Shown: positions 25,665-34,361 of the stretch, piece after piece
Layout: each line of letters starts with the position of its first letter
Position numbering within the stretch: position 1 is the stretch's first letter
DNA from: Bacillota bacterium
GTDB taxonomy: Bacteria; Bacillota; Sulfobacillia; JACIYH01
Reading direction: 5' to 3'
Assembly (NCBI GenBank): GCA_030019365.1
Contig: JASEFA010000005.1
Span: 62,001 to 126,000 of the forward strand
Length of the DNA: 64,000 nucleotides
Position numbers and translations under genes: made by a program
Notes under the pieces: model-generated
What the model was told of the DNA's origin: nothing
The model's database searches: none
Seen by the model: only the letters and a program-made list of their open reading frames with translations

Positions 25665-25860
25665 CTTCACGGGCGGGCAGGTTTCCTGACTCATGGGTCA
25701 CTGCCTTCCCCGGCCTTCCCGGGCCACATGGGCCCAGTGGCATCCTTCGGGGTCGGCTACCCATTCACAGTGGCGGGACCGTCCAGGATTCGCACCTGGT
25801 TCCCTTTTGACCCCCGCGTGGGGGCACCCGCGCGCGATCTGCGGTTGTCAGCGGTATTCT
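25665..25860 (-). promoter_or_regulatory. Cobalamin riboswitch upstream of nrdDG
   Basis: Minus strand: GGGAACCAGGTGCGAATCC (25788-25806), then GCCACTG pieces, and the B12 box GAGTCAGGAAACCTGCC at 25676-25692. Layout equals the riboswitch at 17170-17365. The next gene downstream on that strand is nrdD, so cobalamin should repress the B12-independent class III reductase. Confidence 0.95.
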
Positions 25861-25988
25861 ACCACCGCCGTGAGGAAGGGACAAGCCTGCGCGCGGCCCA
25901 TGCGTACAGCTCGGCAGGGGCAGCGTTGGGGCAAGTCCGGGCAGGGATCTCTGGGGAAGATGCCGGGGAGCCGGTTCCCGGAAAACGG

Positions 25989-26230
25989 TCAGGATGTCTT
26001 TTTGACGAAGATGCGGGAGGCATCTTCAGGCTGGAGCTCAGCCGGGAACCCTGCACGGTGACCTCTACGGTCCCGTCGAGGCCACTTGAGCCCTCCACAT
26101 TGACCCTCGCTCCGGGGTGAAGCCCCAGCGCCACCATACGCAGCCACAGGGACCGCGGGCCGCCGAAGCGCCTCACCCTGACCTGGCTTCCGGCCGGCAC
26201 TTCGGTGAGCACCGGGTATCGCCTGTCCAT
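25989..26230 (-). pseudogene. feoA: FeoA-domain protein with a single-base frameshift near the C-terminus
   Basis: The N-terminal ~65 residues are a FeoA/SH3-like domain (VLTEVPAGSQVRVRRFGG, then RMVALGLHPGARVNVEG). In the original frame it runs on into an unrelated Ser/Pro-rich tail to 25859. One base shifted at about 26033, the sequence reads EDASRIFVKKTS and stops at 25989, exactly the end expected for an 80-residue FeoA. So one base is missing, by mutation or assembly error. FeoA proteins assist ferrous-iron uptake by FeoB, which is absent here. It follows the Hdr-like gene at 26271. Confidence 0.7.
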
Positions 26231-26270
26231 CCTTTGCACCGCCTTTCTCTTGGCCGGACGAGCCGCTGCT

Positions 26271-27473
26271 TCACAGGAGCAGGGCCTCTGCCACCAGTTC
26301 GCACACGTTCAGCACCCGGACCCCCAGGCGATAGTGGCGGTTGAGTTCGTCCAGCTGGTCCACGCAGGTGTGGCAGGAAGTTGCTACGATGCGGGCACCC
26401 GTGCGCTGGATTTGCCGTGCCTTGACCTCCCCCTTGGCCAGGCGGTCATGGGCGAGGGGAGTGACCGCCCGCACCCCACCGCCACCGCCGCAGCAGTAGT
26501 TCAGGACGCCGCGGGGTTCCATCTCGATGAAGCGCTCGACCGCGTTCCTCAAGGCCAGGCGCGGTTCTTCCACTATTCCCTCGCGGCGGGCCATGTTGCA
26601 GGGATCGTGGTAGGTTACGGGCAGGGGATTGCGCCTGGAGTCGAGGTGCAGGCGCCCCTCGCGGATGTACCCGGCCACCAGCTCGATGATGCTGGCGGCA
26701 GGTACCCGTCTGCCCAGCCAGCGCGGAGCCCCCCAGCGAAAAGCCCGGTAGGCGTGACCGCATTCAGGGAAGGCGACCACCTGGGCGCCTAGGGCATCGG
26801 CCTCCTGAGCCAGACGGCGGGCCAGTTCGCCCGCGCTGAGGTCGTCGCCCGTGTAAAGGGCGTAGTTGGTGCAGTCCCAGTGGCGGCTTGAAACCGTCCA
26901 GCTCTCGCCCGCAGCATGCAGTATCTTGACCACGGCCGAGATGGTCAGGGGATAGAACTTGGGTTCCCTGGGGTTGAAGGTGTACAGGATGCGGGCTCCC
27001 TTCTGGTCGATGGGGATACGGATCGAATCATCGCCCAGTTCGGCGCGTAAGTCCTCTTCCACCCAGGCCAGGGTCTCCAGGAACTCGTCCTCAGTGACCG
27101 CCATGTTGTTGCCGCTTTCCATGGAGACGTCCACCACGTGCTGGAGGGTGGGCGGCACCACCCCTTCTTCCACGGCGCAGGTGCGGACGGTGCGGGCGAG
27201 AAGGCCCACATCGATGCCGTTGGGACAGGCCGCGCTGCACCGACCGCACATGGTGCACACCCAGAGGGCAGGGGAACCCAGGAGTTCGCGCCAGCGCCCC
27301 ATCTGGAGCATGCGGATGAGGCGGCGGGGGTCAGTGCCGGTGGCAATGTTCACTGTCGGACAGCCGGCCGTGCAGGTTCCACACGCCCAGCACGCCCACA
27401 GGTCGGCCTGGGCCTCGACCTGCCCGGGTTGCAGGCTCTCGGGGATGGTGAGAACGTCATTGCCCACCTGCAC
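26271..27473 (-). CDS. Heterodisulfide-reductase-like Fe-S protein (HdrC-HdrB fusion type)
   Basis: 400 residues. N-terminal ferredoxin domain with two [4Fe-4S] motifs (CWACGTCTAGCP at ~28 and CTMCGRCSAACP at ~73), then two CCG-type domains. The second has YHDPCNMARR, NYCCGGGGG and TSCHTC, the ligands of the non-cubane clusters of HdrB. The first lacks a full CCG and keeps PECGHAYR. The order equals HdrD, a natural HdrC-HdrB fusion, or DsrK/QmoC-like proteins. The role is transfer of electrons to a disulfide or other acceptor. It overlaps the MvhD-like gene upstream by 17 bases and so belongs to the same unit. Confidence 0.82.
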   Translation of the reverse strand: MQVGNDVLTIPESLQPGQVEAQADLWACWACGTCTAGCPTVNIATGTDPRRLIRMLQMGRWRELLGSPALWVCTMCGRCSAACPNGIDVGLLARTVRTCAVEEGVVPPTLQHVVDVSMESGNNMAVTEDEFLETLAWVEEDLRAELGDDSIRIPIDQKGARILYTFNPREPKFYPLTISAVVKILHAAGESWTVSSRHWDCTNYALYTGDDLSAGELARRLAQEADALGAQVVAFPECGHAYRAFRWGAPRWLGRRVPAASIIELVAGYIREGRLHLDSRRNPLPVTYHDPCNMARREGIVEEPRLALRNAVERFIEMEPRGVLNYCCGGGGGVRAVTPLAHDRLAKGEVKARQIQRTGARIVATSCHTCVDQLDELNRHYRLGVRVLNVCELVAEALLL

Positions 27474-28095
27474 ATACCCTCGCTTCGGCGGCGGAACTCA
27501 TGGCCGCCAGGGTTTCTACCAGAAGGGAGGCCCGGTCGGGCGTGAGTCCCATTACCGACACGGTGACCTCCTCTGTTCCCAACTGCGCCAGGATAGCCCT
27601 GACCCGTTCTACCCGCTTGCGGGCACGCTCGGGCCCGGCCCCGTAGTGACACTGGCCCTCGCGGCATCCCGCCAGGATGATGCCACGCGCCCCCAGGCTG
27701 ACGGCCTTGAGGATGAGGGATTCATCCACGCTGCCCACGCAGGGCACGCCGATCACCCGGGTGCCCGGCGGGAAGAACAGCGATGAGCGCTCGACTGCGG
27801 TAGAACCGCAATGACTGCAGGCGAAAACGACCAGCTCGGATCCCGCGGGCTCAACGGCCTCGGCCCTGCCCGTGCCCGGGGCAAGCGCTGCTTGGACTTC
27901 GGCGGCCAGCTCGCCGAGACCGGGCCAGGAGAGGACGATGGCCCCGGCCGGGCACTCGGCCGCGCATATGCCGCAGCCCTGGCAGGAAGAGGAGTCTATG
28001 CGGGGCTTGCCGCCCTCGAGCAGGATGGCGCCTGCGGAACAGAGCCGCAGGCAGGTCAGGCAGGCCGAGCAGGCACCTGCGATGCTGGCGACCCG
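27457..28095 (-). pseudogene. HdrA C-terminal ferredoxin plus MvhD-like domain, 5' end missing
   Basis: About 210 recognisable residues. First a double [4Fe-4S] ferredoxin (CSACLTCLRLC and CQGCGICAAECPAGAI), as at the end of HdrA. Then an MvhD/FlpD domain with FACSHCGS, GVPCVGSVDESLILKA and AGCREGQCHYGAGPERA. In HdrA-MvhD proteins a ~400-residue flavin domain precedes this. Here the frame runs upstream without any start codon near the homology edge, into sequence antisense to a NuoE fragment. The gene has therefore probably lost its 5' part, although a short version starting at a rare codon cannot be excluded. It would pass electrons between a hydrogenase or dehydrogenase and the Hdr-like subunit. 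Confidence 0.6.
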
Positions 28096-28109
28096 GGCAG
28101 CGGGAGGTC

Positions 28110-28345
28110 TATCAGGGGGTGCCCGTATGCCCGGTCGGCGAGGTCCTGGAGCTGCCGACGCAACTGGGGGGCTCGACTTCCGCTTCCACCTGGAACCGGT
28201 GCGCTGCCTGGGTTGTTGCAGCCTGGCGCCCGTGCTGCGGGTGGACGGCAGGACCTTCGGGCACACCAACCCCCGGGATGTGGCCCGCCTGCTCGCCGCG
28301 GCGGTCCCGGAGCCAACCTCCTGCGGGGCAGGTGAGGGGACATGA
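28110..28345 (+). pseudogene. NuoE-like [2Fe-2S] subunit, 5'-truncated
   Basis: The C-terminal half of a thioredoxin-fold [2Fe-2S] subunit: FRFHLEPVRCLGCCSLAPVLRV holds the second cysteine pair, followed by GHTNPRDVARLLA. The part before it is shifted by one frame near 28166 (VPVCPVGEVLELPTQLGG), and the N-terminal ~70 residues with a start codon are absent. Its stop overlaps the NuoF start as ATGA. In intact systems it pairs with NuoF in NADH-oxidising modules of hydrogenases and formate dehydrogenases. Confidence 0.7.
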
Positions 28346-29865
28346 TCCCCCTGCCCGCTCCGACGTCGCCTTCCTCTCCCGTCCTCCGGGAACTGCGGGA
28401 GCGGGGGCTGGCGCAGCTTCGCCCCCCGGTCCCACGGGTAACTGTGGGGCTGGCCAGTTGCGGCCTGGCTGCCGGCGCCGGAGAGACGTGGAACACCCTG
28501 CAAGACAGTCTCCGCGCCAGCGGTTTGGCGGCCCACCTGGAACCGGTCGGCTGCCTGGGATGGTGCCAGAAGGAGCCGCTCGTGGAGGTGCGGCTGCCCG
28601 GCCGCCCCGCCCTGGTGTTTGCCCGGGTCAACCAGGGGGTGGCCGGGCAAATGGCGGCCTGGCTGGCGGGGGGTGAGTTCCCCGTCGCCAACCTCCTCGG
28701 GCAGTACCCGGTCACCGATACCCCTCCTGAACCGGCCCGGTGGGACGGCGGGGAGATCCCTCTGCTCTGGGATCTCCCGTTCTACCGGGGCCAGCTCCGC
28801 TGGGTGACACGCAACTCGGGCGTGATCAATCCCGGGGACCTGGGGGAATACGTGGCCCGCGGCGGCTACCTGGCCCTGGAGCGGGCCCTGGCCCGGGGGC
28901 CGGAATGGCTGCTCGACCAGGTGATCCACGCGGGCCTGCGGGGCCGGGGGGGCGCCGGCTTTCCCACCGGAGCCAAGTGGCAGGCGGCCCGCCGGGCCCC
29001 GGCAACCGAGAAGTACGTGATCGCCAACGGCGACGAAGGCGACCCCGGCGCCTACATGGACCGGGGCCTGCTGGAAGGAGACCCCTTTTCCGTGCTGGAG
29101 GGGATGACCATCGGAGCCCTGGCGGTGGGTGACTGCCACCAGGGCTTAGTCTACGTGCGGGCGGAGTACCCCCTGGCGGTGGAACGGCTGACCGCCGCCA
29201 TCGCCGAGGCGAGAAAGGCGGGCTTCTGGGCAGTGACGTTCTGGGCTCGGGGCTGGCGTTCGACGTGGAGATCGTACGCGGGGCAGGCGCCTTCGTGTGC
29301 GGTGAGGAGACCGCTCTTCTGGCCTCGGTGGAAGGGAGAATGGGTGAGCCCTGTCCCCGGCCTCCTTTCCCCGCCGAGAAGGGCCTGTGGGGTTGCCCCA
29401 CCGTCATCAACAACGTGGAGACATGGGCCAACGTGCCGCTCATCCTGGTGGCGGGCGCCGACCTCTACCGTGGGGCAGGCACGGAAGCAAGCCGGGGGAC
29501 GAAGGTGTTTTCTCTGGTGGGAGACGTGACCAATACCGGCCTGGTCGAGGCGCCCATGGGGACCCCTCTGCGCCACGTGGTGGAGGTCATGGGAGGGGGG
29601 CTGTCGCGCGGGTCGCGCATCAAGGCGGTGCAGACGGGGGGTCCCTCAGTGTCTGCGGGCATGCCCCCAGGGTGCCATAATGGGGCAACCTCGCGGGGCG
29701 CACGACATCAACCAGGGGCGCTGTACCCGGTGCGGGGTCTGCCGGGATGCCTGTTCGTTTGAAGCCATTGTGGTGGAACCCCGCCCCACGCCTCCGGCAA
29801 CCCAACCGGGTTTCCGAGAGGCCACAGCCCAGGCCGACCAGGAAAAGGTGAGCGGCCGTGAGTAG
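28342..29865 (+). pseudogene. NuoF/HydB-like NADH-binding subunit, frameshifted and internally deleted
   Basis: Starts with an N-terminal [2Fe-2S] thioredoxin-fold domain (ASCGLAAGA, GCLGWC), then the flavin site GLRGRGGAGFPTGAKW and NADH site NGDEGDPGAYMDR. At ~29227 one base is missing (FLGSD would be expected; the frame goes to FWAVT). The continuation, GAGAFVCGEETALLASVEGR to VQTGGPS, is in the next frame. After 29650 the sequence jumps to a terminal ferredoxin (CTRCGVCRDACSFEAI). The SCGKCxPCR cluster region of about 150 residues is gone. Two independent lesions make a working protein unlikely. Such subunits feed NADH electrons into bifurcating hydrogenases or Flx-Hdr complexes. Confidence 0.85.
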
Positions 29866-30512
29866 TCACATTATAGTGGATGGCCTGAGCCTCCCCGTGC
29901 GGCCCGGCGATACCATCCTGGCTGCCTGTCGGCGGGAGGGGGTGGAGATCCCTGCCTTCTGCCATCACCCCGGGCTGGAGCCATACGGGGCCTGCCGCCT
30001 GTGCGTGGTGGAGGTGACCACAGCCGGTGCCCGCCCGGAGGCTCCGGGGCGAGTGGTGGCTTCCTGCACCACCCCCGCACGGGGAGAGATGGTGGTGCAC
30101 ACGGTTTCCCCGCGCGTGATGCGCGTGCGGCGGGCCGTCATAGGATCTCTCCTGACCCGCCTTCCCACGGTTGAGGTCCTGCAGGAACTGGCCCACGATT
30201 TGGGTACGCCTGCGGGATCGGCGCCTGCGTGGAGGTTTGCCCCACGGGAGCAGTCGAGATGGTCATCGCCCGCGACCTTCCGGACCCGGACACCGGAGTT
30301 GCCGCAAGCCGTGCGCACCTGGCTGCCTGGCGGACCACCGTCTCCCTGGGTAGCTGTCGCGCCTGCGGCCGCCCCCTGTGGAGCAGCCGTATGGGTCGCA
30401 CGGCCCCGGAGGGAATGGCCGACCTGTGCCCGGCGTGCCGCCGCAAAAGGCCCTCTCCCGCTCGCACCGGCTCAGCGGATGAAGCCGCCGTCAGAACTCG
30501 AAGCGGGCGCCG
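29858..30512 (+). pseudogene. NuoG/HydA-type [2Fe-2S]/[4Fe-4S] subunit, internally deleted
   Basis: The first 110 residues are a plant-type [2Fe-2S] domain of the NuoG kind: VDGLSLPVRPGDTILAAC, CHHPGLEPYGACRLCVVEV, ASCTTPARGEM. Around 30205 the frame leaves homology. In another frame CGIGACVEVCPTGAVEMV begins, the end of a ferredoxin domain, followed by CRACGRPLW and CPACRR. The middle, with the first cluster ligands, is lost. It overlaps the NuoF remnant by eight bases, so the three genes once formed a tight operon. Confidence 0.75.
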
Positions 30513-31402
30513 GTGGCCAGGGGCTGCCAGCGCTCCCCCAGGGCCTGCCGCAGCGCGAACTGGGCTTCGGTGCCCGTGCAGTGGCCGGCCACCACCTGCT
30601 GCGGCGCGAGGGCCAAGAGTTCCGACACGGTGTGCTCGATTCTCTGTGGTTTGGCCTCCACCAGGTGGAATCCGCCCAGCACGGCGCGGATGCGGTCCAC
30701 GCCGGTGAGCTTGATGGCATGTTTGAGGATGTTGATGATCCCCGCGTGGCTGCAGCCGGTGATGACTACCAGTCCCTGCTCCTTCAGGTTGACCAGCAGG
30801 GAAACGTCGTCGGGCATGGGGTCGGGTACCAGACGGCCATCCTGAACGGTCCACACGGGGAAGCCCACGTCCTCGAAGTCGGTGACGCGGGCCACCTCCC
30901 CGGTGGTGGTCACCCCCTCCATGAGCGAGAGGGGATCGCGCGTGAGGATGAGGAGTGCTCCTGCCCGGGCGAGTTCGCCGGCGCTGTCTGCCGTTCCCAT
31001 ACCGACGTGGTACAACCGGGGCCGGACTACGAAGTTGGGCCGGAAGACGGCAGGATGGGCGACCACAGGGATGTCCCTCTTCCCCATGCGCCGGATGACC
31101 TCTGCCAGGCCCCCGGTGTGGTCGTAATGGCAGTGGGTGAGGACAATGGCGTGCACCGAGTCCGCCTGGATTCCCAGCCGGGACATGTTCTCCCCGAGGG
31201 TATCCGGTGCCTGCCCCACGTCCACCAGGAAGTTGTAAGCGTGCTTGCCCGAAGCCACTTCCACCCAGAGAGAAAGACCGTGCCTGGCGGCGACGTCGGA
31301 ACGTGCCACCGAATTCTCCAAGAGGACGGTAACGCTCACCCGGTCTGCCTGCCCCAGTGCACCCAGCACCCTGCTCACCCCCCGTGGTTTGTCCCGTCCC
31401 AC
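30491..31402 (-). CDS. Metallo-beta-lactamase-fold hydrolase, COG1237-like
   Basis: 303 residues. The metal-binding motif is LTHCHYDHTGGL near residue 95, with later ligands in TGCSHAG and AVLGGFHL and a terminal His in VAGHCTG. The ordering and TGCSHAGIINIL match the family annotated as 7,8-dihydropterin-6-yl-methyl beta-ribofuranosylaminobenzene phosphate synthase-like, whose bacterial role is not settled. The GTG at 31402 lacks a good ribosome site; a GTG at VSVTVLLENS ~20 codons later is an alternative closer to the family start. It converges on the NuoG remnant. Confidence 0.8.
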   Translation of the reverse strand: MGRDKPRGVSRVLGALGQADRVSVTVLLENSVARSDVAARHGLSLWVEVASGKHAYNFLVDVGQAPDTLGENMSRLGIQADSVHAIVLTHCHYDHTGGLAEVIRRMGKRDIPVVAHPAVFRPNFVVRPRLYHVGMGTADSAGELARAGALLILTRDPLSLMEGVTTTGEVARVTDFEDVGFPVWTVQDGRLVPDPMPDDVSLLVNLKEQGLVVITGCSHAGIINILKHAIKLTGVDRIRAVLGGFHLVEAKPQRIEHTVSELLALAPQQVVAGHCTGTEAQFALRQALGERWQPLATGARFEF

Positions 31403-31645
31403 ATCCTTTCGCCTCGCAACCCCCGTATCCTCTCAGGCGGTGGTCTCGCCAGCAGGTATCATTACTGAAAGGCATGCCTGGTCGGGGCCGAAGCGCTGCA
31501 CGGCCAAGGTAGAACCGCGGAGTTCTGGCCGGGACCCCCGGCGGTAAGCGAATCTTGCGCGGAGGAGCCTGGCAGCCAGGGCTCGCATAGGGTCCGGCTT
31601 TCCGGGGAACAACAGTTCTGGGAGATCGTTGAAGGAGGGGGAACC

Positions 31646-31828
31646 TTGCCTCGGACGGATGACGTGCGTCCCGCGGAAATGACTCACAAAGAACTAGAGA
31701 GGCTCCAGCAGATAGAAAAGGAATTCAACCAGTTCCTGCTCACCCAGGGCAAGACCGATCCTGTGTATCTGGTGGCCTACAGCAGGCCCGCCGAGAGCGG
31801 TGCCGGAGGACCGGCCCGGGCCCGCTAG
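31646..31828 (+). CDS. Small hypothetical protein (60 aa)
   Basis: A TTG start at 31646 follows GAAGGAGGGGG at good spacing. The product is charged and helical at first (KELERLQQIEKEFNQFLL), then TDPVYLVAYSRP and a Gly/Ala tail. No family was recognised. The strong ribosome site and protein-like composition support expression; its position among decayed genes calls for caution. Confidence 0.5.
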   Translation: MPRTDDVRPAEMTHKELERLQQIEKEFNQFLLTQGKTDPVYLVAYSRPAESGAGGPARAR

Positions 31829-31912
31829 GACCGGGCGAGCCTTGTAACCAGGGCGGCCTTCCTTGGAAACCGGGAGGCTGGCTCACGTGGCCAGGCCGCG
31901 CGAGCGGCGGGC

Positions 31913-32015
31913 TCAGACGGTGAATCCACGCAGGCGGTGGGCCACCTCCGTCACGCGGCGGCCCAGGTACCTGGCCACGGCCGGGTTGCCCTCGTCGGGT
32001 TCGTTGGTCGCCCGC
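31913..32015 (-). pseudogene. Fragment resembling the C-terminus of a flavodoxin/FMN-reductase protein
   Basis: A short minus-strand frame ends DEGNPAVARYLGRR then VTEVAHRLRGFTV and a stop. The pattern of alternating Leu-Gly-Arg-Arg-Val and a final amphipathic helix is like the end of NADPH-dependent FMN reductases. No upstream part or start was found, so it is at best a remnant. Confidence 0.3.
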
Positions 32016-32169
32016 TTGGCCCTCCTGCTGTCTCAGGGCGGACGGCACCGGTGGCGGACGGCGTCGGGGCAGAAGGAAAAGGAGACAGGGGCGTCGAACC
32101 ACAATCTCGTGCCACGACGTCATGGATCGTAACACGGGGGTGGAGTAGATGTGCCGGCAACCTACACCC

Positions 32170-32305
32170 TGGGAACGGGCGGTGGAGTTTCACGGTCACG
32201 AGTGTCCCGGTCTCGCTCTGGGGTTCAGGGCAGCCCAGGCCGGCCTGCGTGTACTGGGAGCAGAGCGGGTTGGGGACGAGGAGATCGTGGCCCGTCCACT
32301 CAGGC
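32170..32305 (+). pseudogene. Fragment of an FmdE-family protein (N-terminal part)
   Basis: Encodes AVEFHGHECPGLALG and FRAAQAGLRVLGAERV then GDEEIVA, the classic start of FmdE-like proteins with their HGHxCPG metal-binding motif. Homology stops near 32300. It is not a copy of the intact FmdE-like gene at 32602, since the sequences differ clearly. Confidence 0.7.
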
Positions 32306-32427
32306 CAACCTGTTGCGCCTGCTGAGGGGATTCAGAGCAGCCACGGATTTGCCATGTTGCCTGGCAGGGGAGGGTGGTGGAGGAAGGGCGCCCCGAGCGC
32401 ATTTTCGCTCCCCGGGAGGTGCCGGCG

Positions 32428-32540
32428 TGGACTTTGAGGTGAGGCCCATCGACGGGAGTCCCCTGGTGGACATCAAGCCTTACGTTCCGGACCTGGACTG
32501 CGTTCCCGCCGATGCCCCTGGGTGGTTCAGGAGGACGGCA
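32428..32540 (+). pseudogene. Fragment of TrmO/TsaA-type tRNA methyltransferase (C-terminal part)
   Basis: VDFEVRPIDGSPLVDIKPYV followed by PDLD matches the conserved ending (DGTPVLDIKPY) of the UPF0066/TrmO family. The S-adenosylmethionine-binding N-terminal part is absent. It is joined directly to the FmdE remnant before it. Confidence 0.6.
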
Positions 32541-32601
32541 GCCTCCGGACCGGCCCCGGCAGGGGCAGCTTCCTCCGCTCGAAACGGTGGAGGTCTCGGA
32601 G

Positions 32602-33426
32602 ATGGATAGGGAGCATATCCTCCGGCTGGTGCAGAGCGGTGAGGTGGACCACATCGGGGCCCGGGTGGAGGTGGACTTCGACAACCGCCAGCAGGTGCCG
32701 CTGGGGTTCCGCTACCGCGGCCGTCACCACGAGGTGGTGGAGCTGATCCGGGCAGAACAGCCGTCCGCGCTGCACTACCACTACCTGGTGCGCACCACGA
32801 CCGGCGTGTACGACCTGGTGCTGGTGCGGCAGCATCCGGGCCCGGGCCTGTCGCCTTCCGCCTGGTGGCTCGATTTCCGGGTGCGGGATGGCCAGGATGC
32901 GGGCGAGCCCGGTGGCCTCCCGGCGCGGTCACCGCAGGACGCGGGCTCCCTGGGACCCGGGCTGGCTCTGGTGAGAGGCGAGCTCCTGGGAGTGGTGGCC
33001 TTTCACGGCCACCTGTGTCCCGAACTGGCCCTCGGGTACCGGGCAGCGCTGATCGCCCGCGCCCGGCTGGACTTCGGCCGTCACGATCAGGGCCACCAGT
33101 CCGTGGTGATGCACAGCCCATCTTCGGCCGCCGACGCCATCCAGTATCTCACCGGCTGCACGGTGGGTAAGGGCACCCTGGTCCTGGACGATGCCGGATG
33201 CCAGGCGTTCTGCTTCGAGAACCGCAAGGGCAGGCTGCTGCTCAAGGTCGTGGCGGGGGTGCTGGACAAACCGCGAGAGTTGCGGGAGATAGAGGAAAAG
33301 ATGGAGCAGGGCCGGGCTTCCCCCGAGCAACTTGCCTGTTACCAGGCGGAGGTGGACCGTCTGGTCAGGCGCATCCTGGAATCCCCCGACGACGCTCTGT
33401 TCGCCCACGTCCTGCTCACCAGCTAA
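32602..33426 (+). CDS. FmdE-like protein with an N-terminal extra domain
   Basis: 274 residues from an ATG at 32602 with GGAGGT seven bases upstream. Residues ~130-274 are FmdE-like: VVAFHGHLCPELALGYRAAL with the HGHxCP metal site, YLTGCTVGKGTLVLDDAG and CFENRKGRLLLKV. FmdE proteins accompany molybdenum/tungsten formylmethanofuran dehydrogenases, but many bacterial ones have no known partner. Residues 1-95 form a separate domain ending in YDLVLVRQHPG and WWLDFRV, similar in style to small DUF6504-like domains. No Fmd genes are nearby. Confidence 0.78.
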   Translation: MDREHILRLVQSGEVDHIGARVEVDFDNRQQVPLGFRYRGRHHEVVELIRAEQPSALHYHYLVRTTTGVYDLVLVRQHPGPGLSPSAWWLDFRVRDGQDAGEPGGLPARSPQDAGSLGPGLALVRGELLGVVAFHGHLCPELALGYRAALIARARLDFGRHDQGHQSVVMHSPSSAADAIQYLTGCTVGKGTLVLDDAGCQAFCFENRKGRLLLKVVAGVLDKPRELREIEEKMEQGRASPEQLACYQAEVDRLVRRILESPDDALFAHVLLTS

Positions 33427-33624
33427 GAGCCCGTCCGCTGATCGGACCGCGTGCCGGGCAGCTGCTTTCGCGTTCCATTGCTACGAGGAATCGTACTTCC
33501 GGGAGCGCCGCGACTGCTGACCATTGCGGTGGTCGGCCACTTGCCGCTGCTGCCTGTTCTGCCAGTGCCGCCTGTTCTGCCGCTGAGTGCCGCCGTGCCG
33601 CTGGTCAAGAAGGCGGGACGATTA

Positions 33625-33653
33625 TTGACATACGGTCATTATGGGGGTATACT
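33625..33653 (+). promoter_or_regulatory. Near-consensus sigma-A promoter of the NifX-like/ATPase cluster
   Basis: TTGACA (33625-33630), a 17-base spacer and TATACT (33648-33653). It is the best promoter in the window and lies 128 bases before the NifX-like gene. The rest of the 355-base gap from 33427 holds only an imperfect repeat of TGCCGCCTGTTCTGCC and no recognisable gene. Confidence 0.85.
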
Positions 33654-33781
33654 ACGTAACGGGCATACGTCCTGAACGGGGGTGATCGGATGCCTGGCGT
33701 GCCCTCCCCATCTGCCAGCGGCGGGGCCGTGGTGCCCCTGCTCTCATCCCTGCTTCCGGTATCGGGAAAGGAGTGAGTGCA

Positions 33782-34330
33782 TTGAAGATGGCGGTGGCGG
33801 CGCAGGGCCAGGACCTGGATTCTCCGGTGGAAATGCGCTTCGGACGGGCCCCCTTTTTCGTGCTGGTGGACGCGGAGAGTCTGGAGTCGGAGGCCATCCC
33901 CAACCCGGCCATCAGCTCGGCGGGCGGAGCGGGGATACAGGTGGCCCAGCTTCTCGCCCGTAGCGGCGTGGGGGCGGTGGCGGCGGGTAACGTGGGTCCC
34001 AACGCCATGAGTGCCCTGTGCGCCGCCGGCGTACGAGTCTATGCCGCCAGCGGGGCGACGGTCCGGGAAACGGTGCAGGCTTTCCTGCGCGGGGAGCTGG
34101 TCCCTCTCGATGAGGCCACCGTGGCCGGTCACTTCGGCACCGCCTGGTCAACGGCACCCGGTGCACCAGCGGGCGCAGGCCCGGGCGGCCCGGGCCTGGC
34201 CGGGCGCGGCGGTGGTGGGATGGGCCGCGGGGGCAGCGTGGGAGCTGGTGGTGGCATGGGCCGGGGCATGGGGGGCAGAGGAGGTATGGGTCGCGGGCGC
34301 GGTGGCGGCCGCGCCGGTGGCCGGGGCTGA
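33782..34330 (+). CDS. NifX/NifB-type cofactor-binding domain protein with a Gly/Met/Arg tail
   Basis: About 182 residues from a TTG at 33782 with AAAGGAG eight bases upstream. Residues 1-110 are the dinitrogenase iron-molybdenum cofactor-binding fold: MAVAAQG, RFGRAPFFVLVD, LLARSGVGAVAAGNVGPNA and a final helix VRETVQAFLRGELVPL. The last ~55 residues are a low-complexity tail of MGRG-type repeats that may bind metal or nucleic acid. Members without nitrogenase are common in anaerobes next to MinD-type Fe-S ATPases, as here, and their function is unknown. Confidence 0.85.
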   Translation: MKMAVAAQGQDLDSPVEMRFGRAPFFVLVDAESLESEAIPNPAISSAGGAGIQVAQLLARSGVGAVAAGNVGPNAMSALCAAGVRVYAASGATVRETVQAFLRGELVPLDEATVAGHFGTAWSTAPGAPAGAGPGGPGLAGRGGGGMGRGGSVGAGGGMGRGMGGRGGMGRGRGGGRAGGRG

Positions 34331-34361
34331 TGTACGGGACAGAAAGGGGGGGAATCGCCGA

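Noticed and set aside
27457-29139. A 560-residue minus-strand HdrA/MvhD protein
   Set aside because: Only residues after ~28095 (downstream on the minus strand) show homology; the rest is the reverse of the NuoE/NuoF remnants with low-complexity composition.
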